In this document: positions 24,702-33,174 of the stretch, in pieces | How positions within the stretch are numbered: the first letter of the stretch is position 1 | How the letters are laid out: each line of letters starts with the position of its first letter | Source of the DNA: Haliea sp040221975 | GTDB lineage: Bacteria; Pseudomonadota; Gammaproteobacteria; Pseudomonadales; Halieaceae | Direction of reading: 5' to 3' | Length of the DNA stretch: 64,000 bases | Assembly (NCBI GenBank): GCA_040221975.1 | Contig: JAVJWR010000023.1 | Location: 1 to 64,000, forward strand | Translations under genes and position numbers: made by a program | Notes under the pieces: model-generated | Databases searched by the model: none | What the model saw: only the letters and a program-made list of their open reading frames with translations | What the model was told of the DNA's origin: nothing

Positions 24702-25660
24702 ATTTACCGGCGGGCCCGGTGCTGGCGCTTTCCGGCGGTGTCGGTGGCGCCAAGCTGTGTCTGGGTCTGGATGACCTGCTGCCTGCCGGACAGTTGCACA
24801 TTGCCTGCAATACCGCTGACGACTTCGGGCACCTGGGCCTGACCATCTGCCCCGATATCGACACTGTGCTGTATACCCTGGGGGGGGTCAGCAACCCGCA
24901 TCAGGGCTGGGGCCTCGACGGGGAAAGCTGGCAGGTACTGGCCGCGCTGGAACAGCTGGGCGCGGACAGCTGGTTTCGCCTCGGCGATCGCGATCTGGCC
25001 ACGCACCTGTGGCGTGCCGGTGAACTGGCGCGGGGTGCAAGCCTGTCTGCCGTTACGGCTGAACTGGGCCGGCGCCTGGAGGTGCAGGCGGCGGTGTATC
25101 CCATGAGTGATGACCCGGTGCGGACCGTGGTCCATACCGCCGAGGGTGACTTGCCGTTCCAGCACTATTTCGTGCGGGAACAGTGCCGGCCCCGGGTGCA
25201 CGGTTTCAGCTTTGCCGGGCTCGACGCGGCTGTGCTGCAAGCCAACCTGGCCGACCTCTGTGCCTCGCGAACCCTGGCCGGGGTGATTATTTGTCCTTCC
25301 AACCCCTTTGTGAGCATTGATCCCATCCTGCAGCTGGACAGTTTCTGGCAGACCCTGCGAGAGTCGCAGGTGCCGGTGCTGGCAGTGGCGCCCATTGTCG
25401 CCGGCCAGGCGCTGAAGGGTCCGGCGGCAAAGATGATGGCGGAGCTGAACCTGCCGGTCACCGCGACCGGGGTGGCGGCGCATTACGCGGAGCACTATCC
25501 GGGCTTGATCGGGACATTTGTTGTAGACCACAGTGACGCTACACTGGTCCCGGCGATACAGAAGCTGGGCATGGAGGTGGAAGTGACAGTGACCATTATG
25601 CGCGAACGCGCCGACAAGCAGGCCCTCGCAGCGGCCTGCCTGGAGTTGTTGTGCCGATAG
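24698..25660 (+). CDS. cofD: 2-phospho-L-lactate (or analogue) transferase, CofD
   Basis: CofD joins the activated three-carbon phospho-acid to FO, giving F420-0 or a variant. 320 residues from a GTG start that overlaps the cofE stop. The N-terminal SGGVGGAKLCLGL loop, NTADDFGHLGLTICPDIDTV with its metal-binding Asp residues, and ICPSNPFVSIDPIL are the CofD/FbiA signatures. Its last ten bases overlap the start of the CofC-CofG-CofH gene. Confidence 0.96.
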   Translation: MNLPAGPVLALSGGVGGAKLCLGLDDLLPAGQLHIACNTADDFGHLGLTICPDIDTVLYTLGGVSNPHQGWGLDGESWQVLAALEQLGADSWFRLGDRDLATHLWRAGELARGASLSAVTAELGRRLEVQAAVYPMSDDPVRTVVHTAEGDLPFQHYFVREQCRPRVHGFSFAGLDAAVLQANLADLCASRTLAGVIICPSNPFVSIDPILQLDSFWQTLRESQVPVLAVAPIVAGQALKGPAAKMMAELNLPVTATGVAAHYAEHYPGLIGTFVVDHSDATLVPAIQKLGMEVEVTVTIMRERADKQALAAACLELLCR

Positions 25661-28600
25661 ATTCCCGGACTACCGTACATGCGCTGGTGCCACTGAAACA
25701 GCTGACCGGAGCCAAGACCCGTCTGGCTGGTCTGCTCGACAGTGAGCAGCGCCGGACCCTGGCGCTGGCCATGGCCCGGGATGTGGTGGGGGTGCTGGCC
25801 GCCCACCCGGCCATCAGTACCATCACCCTGGTCTCGGACGAACCCGATGCCCGCGAGCTGACGGCGCCAGCGCCGGTGCGCCTGTGGTCCGAACAGGCCC
25901 TGCTGGCTGCAACCGAACTGGCCCCCGTGACCAGCAGCGGTCCGCTGCCATCGCTGAATGGCGTACTGGCGGCGGCCTGCGAGCGACTGCGTTGCGAGGA
26001 TGCCAACGCGGCAGCGCTGGTGCTGGTGCTGCATGCGGACCTGCCCCTGCTTGCCAGCGCTGATATCGACGCCGCCCTGGCCTGTGCCGAAGCGCGCAGC
26101 GGGCTGGTTGTGGGGCGGGATGCCGCGGGGTCCGGTAGCAACCTGTTGCTGTTTCCCGCGATCACGCCACCGCGATTTGCCTTCGGGCCCGACAGCAGCA
26201 AGTTGCATCTGGCCTGGGCGGAAGCGCAGGGCCTGCCCGGCCGCAGCCTGCAGCGGCCCGGTATTGCCCGCGATATCGACACTCCCGCCGATCTCCTGCA
26301 GCTGCACCAGCAGGTGGCGACGCTGCCCGCCGGGCACACCCGGAGCTGGTTACACAATCTGGCCGCACCGCCCGGTCGCGCCCGGGCCCTGGCTCTCGCG
26401 GACTGCGAGGATACTCCCGCCCTGGTGGCCCTGGCGGGTCAGCTGCGCGATCTTGGCCACGGTAATGTTGTCACCTATTCCCGCAAGGTATTCATCCCCC
26501 TGACCCGGCTGTGCCGGGATGTCTGCCACTACTGCACCTTTGCCACCACGCCGAAAAAGGTCGAGTCGCCGTTCATGAGCGTGGACGAGGTTCTGGAGCT
26601 GTGCCGCCAGGGCGCGGAACTCGGCTGTCAGGAAGCCCTGCTGACCCTGGGCGAAAAGCCCGAGTTGCGCTACCGGGCCGCCCGCGAGGCGCTGGCGGCG
26701 ATGGGCTTTGCCAGCACCCTGGAATACGTGGCGCATGTGGCCGGGCGCATCCTCGAGGAAACCGGTCTGTTGCCGCATATCAACGCCGGTTGCATGACTG
26801 CGGCAGAGGTCGCCTTCCTGCGTCCGGTCAGTGCCTCCATGGGCATCATGCTGGAGTCCGCTGCCGAGCGCCTGTGCGAAAAGGGCATGCCGCACCACGG
26901 TTCCCCGGACAAGGTGCCGGCGGAACGCCTGCGCACCCTCTCTCTGGCGGGAGAGGCAAAAGTGCCCTTCACGTCGGGTATCCTTATCGGCATCGGTGAA
27001 ACCCGACGCGAGCGCATCGAATCCCTGCTGGCCCTGCGGGATTCGCATCAGGCTCACGGTCATCTGCAGGAAGTGATCGTGCAGAACTTCCGCGCCAAGC
27101 CCGGCACCCTGATGGCCCGGGCGCAGGAACCGGACCTGGAAGAGTTACTGTGGACCCTGGCGGTGACGCGGATCATCTTTGGCCCGGCGATGAGCATCCA
27201 GGCGCCCCCCAATCTCAGCCCCGGGGTGCTGCCACAGCTGCTGGCTGCGGGGATCAATGACTGGGGCGGCGTCTCGCCCCTGACGCCCGACCACGTCAAT
27301 CCGGAAGCGCCCTGGCCGCACCTGGACCAGCTGGCGCGGGAAACGGCCGCAGCCGGCAAGTTCCTGGAGCAGCGTCTGACGGTTTACCCGGCCTATGCCA
27401 ACACGCCGCAGACCTGGCTGGATCCCGCGGTGCGGCCCGCGGTACTGCGCCAGCAGGATGCCGCCGGCTTCGCCCGCCGGGATAGCTGGGTACCGGGGGA
27501 GGAGGCGCCCGTGCCCAGCGTGGAGGCGGCCCTGCTCAGCGAGCCGGTCAATGCCTTCGCCGTCGGTACGGACTTGCGCGCGATCGTCGAACGCTGCGAG
27601 AACGGCACTGCGCTTGCGGAAGCCGACCTGGAACGTCTGTTTGCCGCCCGTGGCCCCGAGTTCCGTTTCGTGGTTGACGCCGCGGACCGGCTGCGGCGCC
27701 AGCGCTGCGGTGACACCGTCAGCTACGCCATCAATCGCAACATCAACTACACCAACGTCTGTTACTTCAAGTGCCAGTTCTGTGCCTTCTCCAAGGGCAA
27801 GCACAGCGAGGCGCTGCGCGGGCGCCCCTATGACATCAGCGCCACCGAGATCGCCCGCCGCTGCCGCGAGGCGTGGCAGCGCGGCGCCACCGAAGTATGT
27901 ATGCAGGGCGGGATCCACCCGAATTACACCGGCCAGACCTATCTGGATATTCTTGCCACCGTGCGTGCCGCCACCCCGGAGATGCACATCCACGCCTTTT
28001 CGCCGCTGGAAGTGTGGCAGGGGGCGGCGACCCTGGGCGTGTCCCTGGAGGATTTTCTGCGCCAGCTGCAGGCCGCCGGGCTCGACACCCTGCCCGGCAC
28101 CGCCGCGGAAATCCTCGATGACGAGGTGCGCGCTACCCTGTGCCCGGACAAGCTCAACAGCGCCGAGTGGCTGCAGGTCATGGAGACCGCGCACCGTGTG
28201 GGCTTCCGTACCACCGCCACTATCATGTACGGCCATATCGAGCAGCCCCGGCACTGGGCCCGGCACCTGCTGGCAGTGCGCGAATTGCAGGCCCGCACCG
28301 GCGGCTTTACCGAGCTGGTGCCGCTGCCCTTCGTGCACATGGAGGCGCCGATGTTCCTGCGCGGGCGCGCCCGCCGCGGCCCCACCTTCCGCGAGGCGGT
28401 GCTGATGCACGCGGTGTCGCGATTGGTACTGCATGGCCATATCGACAATATCCAGACCAGCTGGGTGAAGATGGGCGCGGCCGGGGTGGATGTGTGCCTG
28501 AATGCCGGAGCCAACGACCTTGGCGGCACCCTGATGAACGAGAGTATCACCCGCGCCGCCGGCGCCGCCCACGGCCAGGAATGGGCGCCAGCGGTGATGG

Positions 28601-28824
28601 AACAGCGCATCCGCGCGCTCGGGCGTCAGCCGCGCCTGCGCACCACGCTCTATGCCGATGCCCCGGCCGAACGCCGTGCGGCTGCCAGTGCCGCGGCCGA
28701 CCTGCTGCCCGTGGACAACGCCGATGCCGGCAAGCGCGCCCGCGACAAGCGCTTGCTGCTGGCCACGGACATCCCGCGACCCGTGCCCACGGAGCAGGTA
28801 GTGCTGATGGCGGCCTGCAACTGA
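25651..28824 (+). CDS. Trifunctional CofC-CofG-CofH fusion protein
   Basis: 1057 residues from a GTG start overlapping cofD by ten bases. Residues about 1-225 are a CofC/FbiD-type nucleotidyltransferase (ALVPLKQLTGAKTRL; VLHADLPLL; GSGSNLLLFP; DIDTPADLL), which activates the phospho-acid with GTP. Residues about 240-590 are a CofG radical-SAM domain with CRDVCHYC (Cys288 first). Residues about 620-1057 are a CofH radical-SAM domain with CYFKCQFC (Cys704 first). CofG plus CofH make the FO chromophore. The three parts are in one unbroken frame, and all three Cys of both clusters are present. CofG-CofH fusion is known as FbiC; adding CofC in front is unusual. No frameshift or stop separates the parts. 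Confidence 0.93.
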   Translation: MPIDSRTTVHALVPLKQLTGAKTRLAGLLDSEQRRTLALAMARDVVGVLAAHPAISTITLVSDEPDARELTAPAPVRLWSEQALLAATELAPVTSSGPLPSLNGVLAAACERLRCEDANAAALVLVLHADLPLLASADIDAALACAEARSGLVVGRDAAGSGSNLLLFPAITPPRFAFGPDSSKLHLAWAEAQGLPGRSLQRPGIARDIDTPADLLQLHQQVATLPAGHTRSWLHNLAAPPGRARALALADCEDTPALVALAGQLRDLGHGNVVTYSRKVFIPLTRLCRDVCHYCTFATTPKKVESPFMSVDEVLELCRQGAELGCQEALLTLGEKPELRYRAAREALAAMGFASTLEYVAHVAGRILEETGLLPHINAGCMTAAEVAFLRPVSASMGIMLESAAERLCEKGMPHHGSPDKVPAERLRTLSLAGEAKVPFTSGILIGIGETRRERIESLLALRDSHQAHGHLQEVIVQNFRAKPGTLMARAQEPDLEELLWTLAVTRIIFGPAMSIQAPPNLSPGVLPQLLAAGINDWGGVSPLTPDHVNPEAPWPHLDQLARETAAAGKFLEQRLTVYPAYANTPQTWLDPAVRPAVLRQQDAAGFARRDSWVPGEEAPVPSVEAALLSEPVNAFAVGTDLRAIVERCENGTALAEADLERLFAARGPEFRFVVDAADRLRRQRCGDTVSYAINRNINYTNVCYFKCQFCAFSKGKHSEALRGRPYDISATEIARRCREAWQRGATEVCMQGGIHPNYTGQTYLDILATVRAATPEMHIHAFSPLEVWQGAATLGVSLEDFLRQLQAAGLDTLPGTAAEILDDEVRATLCPDKLNSAEWLQVMETAHRVGFRTTATIMYGHIEQPRHWARHLLAVRELQARTGGFTELVPLPFVHMEAPMFLRGRARRGPTFREAVLMHAVSRLVLHGHIDNIQTSWVKMGAAGVDVCLNAGANDLGGTLMNESITRAAGAAHGQEWAPAVMEQRIRALGRQPRLRTTLYADAPAERRAAASAAADLLPVDNADAGKRARDKRLLLATDIPRPVPTEQVVLMAACN

Positions 28825-28826
28825 GC

Positions 28827-29504
28827 ATGTCGACGATACAGCTGGAGCCCAGCTGGCTGGCACCGCTGGCCGGCGAATTCCAGCAGCCCTACATGCGCGC
28901 GCTCAAGGACTTCCTGCAGCAGGAAAAACGCGACGGCGTCAGCGTGTTCCCCCCGGGGCCGGAAATATTCAATGCCTTTGAGCACACGCCGTTGCCGAAG
29001 GTGAAGGTGGTCATCCTCGGCCAGGACCCCTATCACGGCCCCGGCCAGGCCCACGGCCTGTGCTTCTCGGTGCGCCCCAGTGTCGCGATCCCGCCGTCCC
29101 TGAAGAATATCTACAAGGAAATCCAGCGCGACCTCGGTATTGGCCCTCCCGGCCACGGCAACCTGACCGCCTGGGCCGACAGGGGTGTGCTGCTGCTGAA
29201 CAGCGTGCTGACGGTGGCCGCCAACAGTGCCGCTTCCCACCGGGGCAAGGGCTGGGAAACCTTCACCGACCGGGTGGTGGAAGTGGTGAACCGCGAACGT
29301 GAAAACGTGGTGTTCATGCTCTGGGGCAGCTATGCCCAGCGCAAGGGCGGGGTGATCGACCGCCAGCGCCACTGTGTGCTGAAAGCGCCGCATCCCTCAC
29401 CCCTGAGTGCCCACCGCGGCTTTATTGGCTGCGGGCATTTCAGCGCTGCGAATGCGTATCTGCAGGCGCAGGGCCAGACGCCGATAGACTGGAGTCTGGC
29501 CTAG
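28827..29504 (+). CDS. ung: Uracil-DNA glycosylase, family 1
   Basis: Removes uracil from DNA at the start of base excision repair. From ATG 28827 it has 225 residues: VVILGQDPYHGPGQAHGLCF with catalytic Asp67, LLLNSVLTVAANSAASH, and HPSPLSAHRGFIGCGHFS. It starts three bases after the F420 fusion gene ends. The same frame stays open far upstream inside that gene, but the upstream part is not coding. Its stop overlaps the stop of the convergent ygfZ gene (shared CTAG). Confidence 0.96.
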   Translation: MSTIQLEPSWLAPLAGEFQQPYMRALKDFLQQEKRDGVSVFPPGPEIFNAFEHTPLPKVKVVILGQDPYHGPGQAHGLCFSVRPSVAIPPSLKNIYKEIQRDLGIGPPGHGNLTAWADRGVLLLNSVLTVAANSAASHRGKGWETFTDRVVEVVNRERENVVFMLWGSYAQRKGGVIDRQRHCVLKAPHPSPLSAHRGFIGCGHFSAANAYLQAQGQTPIDWSLA

Positions 29505-30445
29505 CCGAATGGCACGGGGTAGGGGAGTTCCAGCACCTGCACCGGCTGTTCGTCATCCGGTGCCAGGCGCAGGCCTTCCGCCGCCGCCGGCTGGGTGGTG
29601 GTGATCAATGCCAGCGTCCTGCCGTCTGCGGTGGTCGCGGCATTGACCACCTGCGCAGCGGCTTGTTCCCCGCCCTGCAGATACAGTGGTTCCCCGGCGC
29701 TGGCGGCACTACCCGCAGGCAACTGCACCAGCAGCATGCGGCGCTTGGCCTTGCCCCGGTAGTGCATGCGCGCGATGACTTCCTGACCCGGGTAGCAGCC
29801 CTTGCGGAAGTTGATGTGACCGCTGAGGTCGTAGTTGAGCTGCTGTGGCAGCAGTTCGCCGGTAGTCGCCGCAGTGATGCGGGCGATGCCGCGGCGCAGG
29901 TTCGCAGCCTCCCAGTCCGCCTCGCTGGCGGCCTCGAGAGTGGCCTCAAGCTGTTCCGGCAGCGCCGGCTGCCGGTCCCGGTTCACCCATGTCTCGAAGC
30001 ATTCGTCGCTGCCGTCGAGTTGCAGCAGCAGTGCGTCAGCGTCTCCGGTCCAGGCCAGGTCTGCCGCTGGCAACGCCGCGAACAGTGGCTGCAGCAATGC
30101 GGTTGTGCCGGCGCCACGGCAGCCGAGCAGCTGCCACTCGTCACCCGCAGCTTGCAGGGTCACCCTGGAGAACAGGGCAAAACGCCCGAGCGCGGCGAGG
30201 GTGCTTTCCAGGATGTCCCGTCGCAGGCGCAGCAGAATCCTTTCGGGACCCAGTGCCAGGGCGATAAAGTCCGCCAGCACACGACCCTGGGGGTTGCAGA
30301 AGGTGCCGTAGCTGGCACGGCCGGATTCGAGTTGCTGTAGATCGCAGCTGGCCTGGTTGTGCAGAAAGGTCACGGCGTCGCGGCCGCTGACCTCCAGCAG
30401 GGCTTCCCGCTCGAGGCGGGTGACTGTGGCGCTGTTTGTTGACAC
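29501..30445 (-). CDS. ygfZ: YgfZ, folate-binding Fe-S maturation and tRNA-modification factor
   Basis: YgfZ binds folate and supports Fe-S enzymes such as MiaB. The KGCYPGQEVIARMHYRG motif is its diagnostic signature, and the GcvT-like N-terminus has FLHNQASCDLQQL and GRVLADFIAL. I chose GTG 30445 (314 residues) because GGAGGAG lies upstream and the family usually starts near this point. In-frame ATG codons at 30475, 30493 and 30502 are possible but lack ribosome sites. It is divergent from sdhE, a common arrangement in gammaproteobacteria. Confidence 0.92.
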   Translation of the reverse strand: MSTNSATVTRLEREALLEVSGRDAVTFLHNQASCDLQQLESGRASYGTFCNPQGRVLADFIALALGPERILLRLRRDILESTLAALGRFALFSRVTLQAAGDEWQLLGCRGAGTTALLQPLFAALPAADLAWTGDADALLLQLDGSDECFETWVNRDRQPALPEQLEATLEAASEADWEAANLRRGIARITAATTGELLPQQLNYDLSGHINFRKGCYPGQEVIARMHYRGKAKRRMLLVQLPAGSAASAGEPLYLQGGEQAAAQVVNAATTADGRTLALITTTQPAAAEGLRLAPDDEQPVQVLELPYPVPFG

Positions 30446-30511
30446 GGTGACGACTGCTCCTCCGTTGCTCTGCATTGTTCGGCTATTGCACATTGTTGCC
30501 ATCGGAAACGC

Positions 30512-30517
30512 TATAAT
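30512..30517 (+). promoter_or_regulatory. -10 element before sdhE
   Basis: A perfect TATAAT lies 38 bases before the chosen sdhE start. No good -35 is found at the usual spacing. It lies in the divergent region with ygfZ. Confidence 0.45.
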
Positions 30518-30555
30518 AGCCGCTTTTGATGTTCCCGTACCGGGCTGGAGCTGCC

Positions 30556-30816
30556 ATGCTGGAAACTGAAGAACACAATCGCATGCGCTGGGCCAGTCGC
30601 CGCGGCATGCTGGAGCTGGATCTGGTTCTGGAGCCTTTCGTCAACCAGCGTTTCCCGCAGCTGGATGCGGCAGACCGTGATCGCTACCGGCAGCTGATGC
30701 TCTGCGAGGATCAGGAGCTGTTCGGCTGGTTCCTGCGCCGCGAGGTCCCCGAGGACCCGGAGCTGGCCGCCATTGTCCACATCATACTCGCCTTCACTCG
30801 TCCTGACCTGGACTGA
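30556..30816 (+). CDS. sdhE: SdhE, FAD assembly factor for succinate dehydrogenase
   Basis: A small 86-residue protein that helps attach FAD to SdhA. NRMRWASRRGMLELDLVLEP, with the conserved RGM(L/K)E(L/N)D motif, is diagnostic, followed by LMLCEDQELFGWFL. I start at ATG 30556; the earlier ATG at 30526 would add ten residues before the conserved start. It overlaps the next gene by 44 bases, echoing the sdhE-ygfX pair of enterobacteria. The sdh genes are not in the window. Confidence 0.93.
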   Translation: MLETEEHNRMRWASRRGMLELDLVLEPFVNQRFPQLDAADRDRYRQLMLCEDQELFGWFLRREVPEDPELAAIVHIILAFTRPDLD

Positions 30817-31207
30817 CCATCGCCCGCGCCCGCTCTGGTGCGCGGTGTGCCTGCTGCTGCTGGTTGCGCTCGCCGAGATTGCCTGGCGCGGGTACGGTTT
30901 GTGGGCACTGCTCGGGCTGCTGGCCTGGATCCCGGTTGTCTGGTTCGGGTCGCCGCCGCCGCCAACCTCCCAATCCCTGCAACTGGAAGCCCGGGCCTGT
31001 GCGTTGCGGCAGGCACCCGAAGCCGTTCCTGTAGCGATAGATCTCCTTCCCGGCACGGTACTGCTACCCTGGGTGATGGTGCTGCACTGGCGGCCAACTG
31101 CTGGCCGTGGCCGGCGTTTCCTCTGGTTATGGGCCCGCGACCTGGGGGAGGACGGCTTCCGCGACCTGCGGCGCTGGTGGCTGGTATTCGGCCAGAAGAG
31201 CCGATGA
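30773..31207 (+). CDS. ygfX: YgfX/CptA-like inner membrane protein
   Basis: 144 residues from a TTG start inside sdhE. Two hydrophobic helices (WCAVCLLLLVALAEIAW; GLWALLGLLAWIPVVWF) are followed by a cytoplasmic tail ending FLWLWARDLGEDGFRDLRRW, which matches the end of YgfX. In Escherichia coli YgfX/CptA was described as a membrane toxin paired with SdhE/CptB, though that role is debated. The overlap with sdhE suggests coupled translation. The start is uncertain: there is no ATG, and the next candidate GTG lies inside the first helix. Confidence 0.7.
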   Translation: MSTSYSPSLVLTWTDHRPRPLWCAVCLLLLVALAEIAWRGYGLWALLGLLAWIPVVWFGSPPPPTSQSLQLEARACALRQAPEAVPVAIDLLPGTVLLPWVMVLHWRPTAGRGRRFLWLWARDLGEDGFRDLRRWWLVFGQKSR

Positions 31208-31220
31208 CAAGGCCTGAGTC

Positions 31221-31661
31221 TTGAGCCTGGCGGCACTGACAGCGCTGTTTCTCACCGCTTTCGGGGCGGCAACACTGCTTCCGCTCCAATCCGAAGCCGT
31301 TCTCGCTGGTCTGCTGCTTCAGGGTGAACATCCGGCCATCCTGCTCCTGGCTGTGGCCACTGCGGGGAATGCGCTGGGCGCCATCGTCAACTGGTGGCTG
31401 GGTCGCTATGTAGAGCACTGGCGGGACCGACGCTGGTTTCCCGTCAGCGGGTCTGCACTTGACCGGGCGCAGGAGAGATATCATCGTTATGGACGCTGGT
31501 CCCTGCTGTTGTCCTGGGCGCCGATTATCGGCGATCCCCTGACTGTAGTGGCGGGCGTGATGAGGGAGCCGTTCTGGAGCTTTCTGGCCCTGGTTGTCGC
31601 CGCCAAGGCGGGGCGGTATCTGGTGCTGGCGGCCGCGGTCCTTGCCCCGGAATGGTGCTGA
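31221..31661 (+). CDS. YqaA-family (DedA-like) membrane protein
   Basis: 146 residues from a TTG start, thirteen bases after ygfX. Most of the chain is hydrophobic: an N-terminal GAATLLPLQSEAVLAGLLL segment, then ATAGNALGAIVNWWLGRY and a WAPIIGDPLTVVAGVMRE loop, which is the signature of the YqaA/SNARE-associated family. DedA-type proteins act in envelope lipid handling; the exact role of YqaA is unknown. Probably the last gene of the sdhE-ygfX transcript. Confidence 0.82.
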   Translation: MSLAALTALFLTAFGAATLLPLQSEAVLAGLLLQGEHPAILLLAVATAGNALGAIVNWWLGRYVEHWRDRRWFPVSGSALDRAQERYHRYGRWSLLLSWAPIIGDPLTVVAGVMREPFWSFLALVVAAKAGRYLVLAAAVLAPEWC

Positions 31662-31713
31662 GCCCACGCTGCCTTGCGCAGGTCAGGACACCTGTTTCCG
31701 AAGGTGGCATTGC

Positions 31714-31869
31714 ATGAATACCATTGCCTCGAAGAAGTGGCTCCTGCGGCTGCCGCTGTTTGCCGGGTTGCTGGCCGGGTGCGGTGCGACAGTTCTGCCG
31801 CTTGTGGCCGAGCCGGGCTGCGCTGGGGCGCTGGCAGTTTGGCACCTCGGCGCGGGAGGCGGCAGGTGA
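31714..31869 (+). CDS. Possible small lipoprotein
   Basis: A 51-residue frame starting ATG 31714, with AAGGTGG upstream. It reads as a basic N-end, a hydrophobic core and LLAGC, a fair lipobox with Cys near residue 23. The rest is short and without recognisable motif. The 248-base gap between the YqaA gene and the P450 gene holds nothing else clear. It may be chance in this GC-rich DNA. Confidence 0.35.
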   Translation: MNTIASKKWLLRLPLFAGLLAGCGATVLPLVAEPGCAGALAVWHLGAGGGR

Positions 31870-31909
31870 TGCTGATCTATCGAAATGTCTTTGAGCTGGT
31901 GCGGAACTC

Positions 31910-33133
31910 ATGACCACAGTATTCAATAATGCCGGGGATCTTTTCAGCACGGAGGCGCTGGAAAATCCCTACCCGCTTTATACAACCATGCGCTCGCTGT
32001 CCCCGGTGTGCCAACTGGGTGGCACTCGTGCCTTCCTGGTTGGAACCCACGCGGCGGTGTCGGAAGTGGTCATGCGGCACGAGGCTTTTTCCGCCAACCT
32101 GGAGCGGATGCTGGTGCGTGGTGACGACGGCATGCCACAGATATTCGATCTGGCCGGTGCCGGTCATGCGAGCAATGTGCTTGCGACCGCGGACGAGCCG
32201 GACCATGCGGTGCACCGGCGCATGCTGGTGCAGCCGCTCAAGGCCGCCGCTATCGCCGCTCTGGAACCGCGGCTGCGTGCACTCGCCGCGGAGCGTGTGG
32301 ATTCACTGCTGGCGACGGGTGGTGGCGACTGTTGCGCTGTCCTCGCCGAGCCCTTGCCCGCCTGGGTTGTGAGCCAGCTGCTGGGCCTGGGGGACGACGC
32401 GCTGGAGGTGGTGCGGCGCTGGGCGATGATGGGCGGGGATTTTCTTGCGGGCACGCTGGATGCCGAGCGCCTGGCGGTAGTGCTGACCGAGACCGGGCGC
32501 CAGCATGCCTACCTGGAGGCACAGCTTGATGCAGTGGCGGAGATGGGGGGAGATTCGCTGACGGCGGTGCTTGCCGGCGCTGTTGAGAGCGGGCTGATCA
32601 CCCGGCGCCAGGCGGTGGGCATGCTGGTGATTTTGTTCGGCGCAGCGGGGGAATCCACTGCCAGCCTGCTGGGCTCGGCGGTACGCCTGTTGGCCGGCGC
32701 TCCCGAGTTGCAGCAGCGCCTGAGAGCCGCCCCCGGCCTGATCCCGGCATTTCTGGAAGAGGTCGTGCGGCTGGAGACCCCGTTTAAATTTCACTACCGT
32801 GTGGTGCGCCGGGAAACCCGTCTCTGCGGTATCCCCCTGTACCCGGATGATTTGTTACTGGTGAGTTGGGCCGCCGCCAACCGGGATCCGGAGCAGTGGC
32901 CCGACCCAGACCAGCTGCGCCTGGATCGGCCCGGGGCTGCGCGCCATCTTGGATTTGGTTATGGCATCCACTTTTGCATCGGTGCTCCGTTGGCCCGTCT
33001 GGAAGCTCGTGTTGCACTGGAGGAACTGTTGGCGCGCACCCGCAACTTCGCGCTGGATTCCGCCCGTCCCCCTGTGCACGTGCCGAGCCTGTTTGTGCGC
33101 CGGTTGCGGCATTTGCACCTGACGCTGTCCTGA
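31910..33133 (+). CDS. Cytochrome P450
   Basis: A soluble 407-residue bacterial P450. The haem loop FGYGIHFCIGAPLARLEAR has Cys356 as ligand. The I-helix oxygen motif is GAAGESTASLL, and the ExxR motif is EEVVRLE. ADEPDHAVHRRMLVQPL is the usual C-helix zone that contacts haem. The substrate is unknown. No ferredoxin or reductase partner lies next to it. It converges with a Ddn-like F420 enzyme, ending about 30 bases from it. Confidence 0.93.
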   Translation: MTTVFNNAGDLFSTEALENPYPLYTTMRSLSPVCQLGGTRAFLVGTHAAVSEVVMRHEAFSANLERMLVRGDDGMPQIFDLAGAGHASNVLATADEPDHAVHRRMLVQPLKAAAIAALEPRLRALAAERVDSLLATGGGDCCAVLAEPLPAWVVSQLLGLGDDALEVVRRWAMMGGDFLAGTLDAERLAVVLTETGRQHAYLEAQLDAVAEMGGDSLTAVLAGAVESGLITRRQAVGMLVILFGAAGESTASLLGSAVRLLAGAPELQQRLRAAPGLIPAFLEEVVRLETPFKFHYRVVRRETRLCGIPLYPDDLLLVSWAAANRDPEQWPDPDQLRLDRPGAARHLGFGYGIHFCIGAPLARLEARVALEELLARTRNFALDSARPPVHVPSLFVRRLRHLHLTLS

Positions 33134-33134
33134 T

Positions 33135-33174
33135 CCCGGTTCCGCGTCGCCATCGTGGCGTCGTTCAGACCGGG
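33135..33174. terminator. Hairpin across the convergent ends of the P450 and Ddn-like genes
   Basis: Outer stem CCCGGT (33135-33140) pairs with ACCGGG (33169-33174). Inner stem CGCCA (33148-33152) pairs with TGGCG (33156-33160) around TCG. The stop of the Ddn-like gene lies inside. There is no T-run, so the role as a two-way terminator is inferred from position. Confidence 0.4.

Noticed and set aside
27145..28863. 572-codon antisense frame over CofG-CofH
   Set aside because: Shadow; the plus frame has intact radical-SAM motifs.
28140..29504. 454-codon frame joining the 3' part of the F420 fusion gene to ung
   Set aside because: Only the last 225 codons match uracil-DNA glycosylase; the upstream part is the wrong frame of the CofH domain. 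The ung start is ATG 28827.
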